DNA from: Rhodanobacter sp. T12-5
GTDB lineage: Bacteria; Pseudomonadota; Gammaproteobacteria; Xanthomonadales; Rhodanobacteraceae
DNA length: 64,000 bases
Direction: 5' to 3'
NCBI RefSeq assembly: GCF_008329435.1
Contig: NZ_NPKN01000006.1
Span: forward strand, 225,562 to 289,561
The position numbers were made by a program, and so were the translations under genes. Shown here in pieces: positions 61,286 to 64,000 of this stretch. The stretch's first letter is position 1, and the number at the start of each line of letters is the position of its first letter. The notes below the pieces were generated by a model. That model searched no databases and was not told where the DNA came from. It saw nothing but the letters and a program-made list of their open reading frames with translations.

Positions 61286-61318
61286 GGGGCGCTTCCTTCG
61301 GCGGAGCGCTCCTTTTTT
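61286..61318 (+). terminator. Intrinsic terminator in the leader of the 61405 gene
   Basis: GGGGCGCTTCC then TTCG then GCGGAGCGCTCC folds into a ten-pair stem followed by six T. It lies between the 61153 promoter and the 61405 gene, so it ends a ~130-nt RNA or acts as an attenuator. Confidence 0.7.
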
Positions 61319-61404
61319 GCTGGTGGTGCAAGTATTGCTGCGCGGCACGGAAACAGCCTTGGCGAATTCATTATATCAAGACCATCGACATTGAGGACCA
61401 AACC

Positions 61405-62028
61405 ATGAAATTCCGGAACACATTCAGCGCTGGCTTCGTGATCGCCGCCGGCGTCATGATCATGTCTCAGCAATCGGCCTTCGCCAATCCGCCGATCGCC
61501 AATCTGGCGGGCACTCAGCAGTGCAGCATGTGTCACCTGCCGGCCCAGGAGGGGGTGATGCCTGCCGACAAGCCCCCGCATGGTGGTTTCAACCCCGATG
61601 GCTATCGTATCTGGCAGCTGTTGCAGAACGGCGATCAAACATGTGCGGCGAGTACCAATCGCGCGGAATGCGCGATCACGACCGTCTGGCCAAGTGGCGT
61701 ACCGTCCTCGCCAAGCACATGGCGGGCATCTAATAACAGCAACAACAACGGCAACAATAATGGAAACAACAATAATTGGAACGGCCAAGGTTCGAACAAT
61801 CCTCCCTCCAACTTTCAATATATTCTCAGCAAGTTCACTGCCGACTGCGGTTCCGACAAGACCTATGTAACTATTCGCGTTCACGGCCAGTCAGGCAATA
61901 ACATCAGTTTCATGATCGAGCACGGCCACAAGGTTCATATGTATATCCCCGATGACTCAACGCAGGCGTCGAGATGTGGAAGCTGGCCTGGCCGAAACGC
62001 GCAATTCCGGCAGGTTGCCAATAACTGA
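61405..62028 (+). CDS. Exported mono-haem protein with Asn-rich linker
   Basis: 207 residues, ATG 61405 with GAGGACC. Signal peptide ends at QSAFANPP. One haem motif CSMCHLPAQEG near residue 41. Residues ~110-135 are an Asn/Gly tract (NNSNNNGNNNGNNNNWNGQG). The C-terminal domain has KFTADCGSDKTYVTIRVHGQ and MIEHGHKVHMYIPDDS with two cysteines that may pair. GC is clearly lower than neighbours. Not a known cytochrome family; role unknown. Confidence 0.7.
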   Translation: MKFRNTFSAGFVIAAGVMIMSQQSAFANPPIANLAGTQQCSMCHLPAQEGVMPADKPPHGGFNPDGYRIWQLLQNGDQTCAASTNRAECAITTVWPSGVPSSPSTWRASNNSNNNGNNNGNNNNWNGQGSNNPPSNFQYILSKFTADCGSDKTYVTIRVHGQSGNNISFMIEHGHKVHMYIPDDSTQASRCGSWPGRNAQFRQVANN

Positions 62029-62442
62029 TTTCGCTCGCGCGATGCCCCTGGATGAACGACCTCCGCCAGGCAGACGGCGCTGCGGCGATTGCTCGGCGCT
62101 ACACGGCAAGAATATCGGCCCAGGGGGTCGTGCTTGTGCGGTCCGCAATATTGAAAATGATGAGAGTGCTCTGCGCGCGCAGGTACCGTCGGTCTTGTTG
62201 CGATCGTCCGGTGCATTTTCAGAGCGGACAGGCCAAGGCGCTCACTGCCATTTGACTTGTGTCAGTGATATCTACAGGACATAGGCGGATGGTCATACCT
62301 CGTGCTCAAAAAAAGCAGCATATTCCTGCGCAAAAGGAAGAGTGGGATTTGACGCTACGAAGGCCGGAATAGAGGTCAAGGAGCGTTTGATTGGATAGCG
62401 TAGGCTTTCAGCTTCCATATCCGGCATTCACAAGGGGAATCA
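62029..62442. other. Spacer without a recognisable gene
   Basis: About 410 bp, moderate GC; no family-like frame, hairpin or repeat stood out. An AAGGGGAATCA ribosome site at the end serves the next gene. Confidence 0.4.
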
Positions 62443-62973
62443 ATGGCATTGGGGTGCGCACGTTGGCTCAAGGCGTGTTGTCTGCTGGCGCTATTGTGCA
62501 TCTCGTTCGCGCCTTGCGCTGCCGAACGGGTTGTGCAGATTCGCCCGGGTGACTATCAAGTGTTTCTGACCCATTGGACGCCCGATGGCGCGCCGCTTTG
62601 TGCGGTGATGCAAACCGAGGCGCAATGGTCTCGTGTGCTGCATCCGGCGGCTGTGATGTGGCGCAACAAGCACTTCGCGCCGCCAGCGAATTTCTGGAAA
62701 GACCACGCTGTTGTGCTGCTTGGACGCTCCGTCTTCGGTACGAACAATACCAGGCACGTTTTCCGCCTCGAAAGCGTGACACGCGGTTCTGGCACGCTGA
62801 CACTGGCGGTGCATTTCGAACCGCCGCATGCATCGTCCTACAAAATGGGCTGGTTCATTGCCGTCGCTGTGAACAAGCCGCTGCCGCAGCAGATCGCCTT
62901 TGTCGAGAACGGTGCACTTCTATGCACGCTCGGCCCCGGTCCGGCTCGTTGGCTCTCACCTGTAGCGCACTGA
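62443..62973 (+). CDS. Exported protein of PrcB-like layout
   Basis: 176 residues, ATG 62443. Signal peptide ends at APCAAERV. VFLTHWTPDGAPLCAVMQTE AQW, then FWKDHAVVLLGRSVFGTNN, ESVTRGSGTLTLAVHFEPPH, and GWFIAVAVNKPLPQQIAFV resemble the PrcB C-terminal domain, a small beta sandwich often in the periplasm. Resemblance only; function unknown. Confidence 0.6.
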   Translation: MALGCARWLKACCLLALLCISFAPCAAERVVQIRPGDYQVFLTHWTPDGAPLCAVMQTEAQWSRVLHPAAVMWRNKHFAPPANFWKDHAVVLLGRSVFGTNNTRHVFRLESVTRGSGTLTLAVHFEPPHASSYKMGWFIAVAVNKPLPQQIAFVENGALLCTLGPGPARWLSPVAH

Positions 62974-63039
62974 CCGCGGCGGGCTGCGCCGGGGTCTTCG
63001 ACTTTGCTGAAATGGCTGTGCAACGTAGAAGGGAAAGTC

Positions 63040-63801
63040 ATGAACAAAAAGCTCGCGAACATGGTGCGGACCCAGAAGGGGAGCCTGCTATTCGGCTCGC
63101 TGGTTGGTCTGGGAATGCTCCTGGCGGGTGTTGCCCTGGGTGCCCCTCCACCGGAGGGAGTCTGGTACGGACAAGTCAGCATGGGGATCCGGCCGATCGC
63201 CGTGGAATTGAAGCTGACGAGCACTAGAGACGTTGCTGTCGGCATTCTGAAGCTGGGGTCGCCGAGGCAATGCCGCGTGTACCTGCAGAACAATATTGCG
63301 ATTGGAAACGGTACGTGGGGCCTCGGCGTGACCGACTCCAACGGCGGATTCTGCGATGCACTCATCGGCAAGCACCTGACGTTGCGAATGACAGGTCCGA
63401 ATACTCTTGTCTTCGATCTCGCTGGACTCGATGGCAGTTTGGCTGGAGCTGATGCCTATGCACCGCTCGAACTGAACGGTGACTGGGTGGGGCACGGCGA
63501 TACGAGCGCCAACAGCAGCCGGCCGCAGGTGCATCTGGAGGCATCTATTCCGTCTGGGCGCGAGAGCCATTGGCGTTATACGGGGAAGCAAGTCTGCACC
63601 TTGGAGGCGGAATACGCGGGAACTCGCGGCGGTAGCGAATATTTTTCCTTTTCGCACTCGAATGGCGGCTACTGCGACCGGTTTGAGGACGGCTACGCGG
63701 AGTTGACCAAGCGCAACGATGGAGGGCTCGATTACCGCGTGTATGAATCAGGTAGTAGCCAGCCCCTGGAAAGCGGAGTCCTTGGACGCACCGGACGATA
63801 A
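63040..63801 (+). CDS. Exported protein with two tandem copies of one domain
   Basis: 253 residues, ATG 63040 with GAAGGGAAA. Leader: LLFGSLVGLGMLLAGVALGA. Two copies follow: EGVWYGQVSMGIRPIAVELK ... RQCRVYLQNN ... TDSNGGFCDALIGK, and NGDWVGHGDTSANSSRPQVH ... KQVCTLEAEY ... SHSNGGYCDRFEDG. Each has a cysteine pair that likely forms a disulfide and the shared SNGG(F/Y)CD. No family recognised; surface or periplasmic. Confidence 0.65.
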   Translation: MNKKLANMVRTQKGSLLFGSLVGLGMLLAGVALGAPPPEGVWYGQVSMGIRPIAVELKLTSTRDVAVGILKLGSPRQCRVYLQNNIAIGNGTWGLGVTDSNGGFCDALIGKHLTLRMTGPNTLVFDLAGLDGSLAGADAYAPLELNGDWVGHGDTSANSSRPQVHLEASIPSGRESHWRYTGKQVCTLEAEYAGTRGGSEYFSFSHSNGGYCDRFEDGYAELTKRNDGGLDYRVYESGSSQPLESGVLGRTGR

Positions 63802-63894
63802 GCCTGAAGCACGAAAGATCACCCTTATGAAAAAACGGGGGTCAAAAAACGGAGGGCAAGAACGGGGTCAGGTTCTGAGGTTTCCCCACGTTTT

Positions 63895-64000
63895 TCATGT
63901 CGGAACCCCCAGCTGATCCAGTAGCTGTGGACTGGGGTGTCGCAGCTGACTGATCAGCTCGCTCAAGCGCGTGCTCGACCATCGTCGCACAAGTGCTTCG
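63895..64000 (-). CDS. C-terminal end of a leftward gene cut by the window edge
   Basis: From the right edge the minus frame reads EALVRRWSSTRLSELISQLR HPSPQLLDQLGVPT and stops at 63897-63895. Composition suits the tail of a small transposase-like protein; the nearby AACGGGGTCAGGTTCTG tag is RAYT-like. Identity not known. Confidence 0.3.
   Translation of the reverse strand, partial: EALVRRWSSTRLSELISQLRHPSPQLLDQLGVPT

Noticed and set aside
61741..61790. AAC/AAT-rich tract as a possible repeat array
   Set aside because: It is the in-frame Asn-rich linker of the haem protein.

Overview
The window is GC-rich chromosomal DNA (roughly 65% G+C by eye). It reads as a gammaproteobacterium of the Xanthomonadales/Lysobacterales, most likely Rhodanobacteraceae (Dyella/Rhodanobacter/Luteibacter type). 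This rests on inference from codon use, the mix of protein families (DUF1615, YbdK, many PAS/GGDEF proteins, TsdA, S8 and S9 peptidases) and RAYT/REP-style debris in the spacers. No rRNA, tRNA, CRISPR, prophage or intact insertion sequence was seen.

Layout. 1-6.4 kb: a truncated PAS/GGDEF sensor, a haem-oxygenase-like protein, the dead C-terminus of an M13 peptidase, a periplasmic GSGD-repeat adhesin-like protein, and a YbdK carboxylate-amine ligase coupled to an ATP-grasp-like protein. 6.4-19.3 kb: mostly single metabolic or stress genes (VOC protein, penicillin/AHL acylase, GST, OmpA lipoprotein, acetamidase/formamidase, DUF1615 lipoprotein, sirtuin, MsrB, TMEM175-like channel, SRPBCC-ArsR pair, S9 peptidase). 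19.6-23.4 kb: a secreted low-complexity protein and an S8 protease, facing an ECF sigma/anti-sigma pair. 23.4-27 kb: gene remnants, DUF1428, SRPBCC, a diguanylate cyclase and a Nudix protein. 27.2-30.7 kb: a thiosulfate-oxidation type operon (TsdB-like cytochrome c4, TsdA-like dihaem enzyme, outer-membrane barrel, then a DsrE-like protein).

31-37 kb: VOC protein, exonuclease III, an HMA-like small protein, a membrane protein, a membrane diguanylate cyclase and several decayed genes amid REP-like sequences. 37.1-43.5 kb: a tightly coupled three-gene signalling operon (hybrid-type sensor kinase, CheY-like receiver, 1068-residue REC-PAS-GAF-GGDEF-EAL protein). 44-50 kb: a LysR regulator divergent from an alcohol dehydrogenase/quinone reductase with a perfect inverted repeat between them, a GFA pseudogene, an RsbQ-like hydrolase coupled to a PAS histidine kinase, and a cytochrome c peroxidase. 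50-57 kb: a MerR-like effector protein without its HTH, an outer-membrane barrel, a palindromic MITE-like insertion with 11-bp direct repeats, a YciI protein, a toxin-antitoxin pair and a beta-propeller protein. 57-64 kb: two metallo-beta-lactamase-fold hydrolases flanking an alpha/beta hydrolase, a RAYT remnant, a promoter-terminator leader, and a lower-GC group of exported proteins of unknown role (one haem-binding and Asn-rich, one PrcB-like, one with two tandem copies of a domain).

Themes. Signalling through c-di-GMP is strong (four GGDEF/EAL proteins). Electron transfer and sulfur chemistry cluster at 27-31 kb, with a peroxidase at 49 kb. Spacers carry a recurrent REP-like signature (GTCCCTGACACC and its inverse), and many genes (M13, GntK, DUF4440, SDR, GFA, RAYT, a small paralogue) are decayed, so the accessory content has been turning over.
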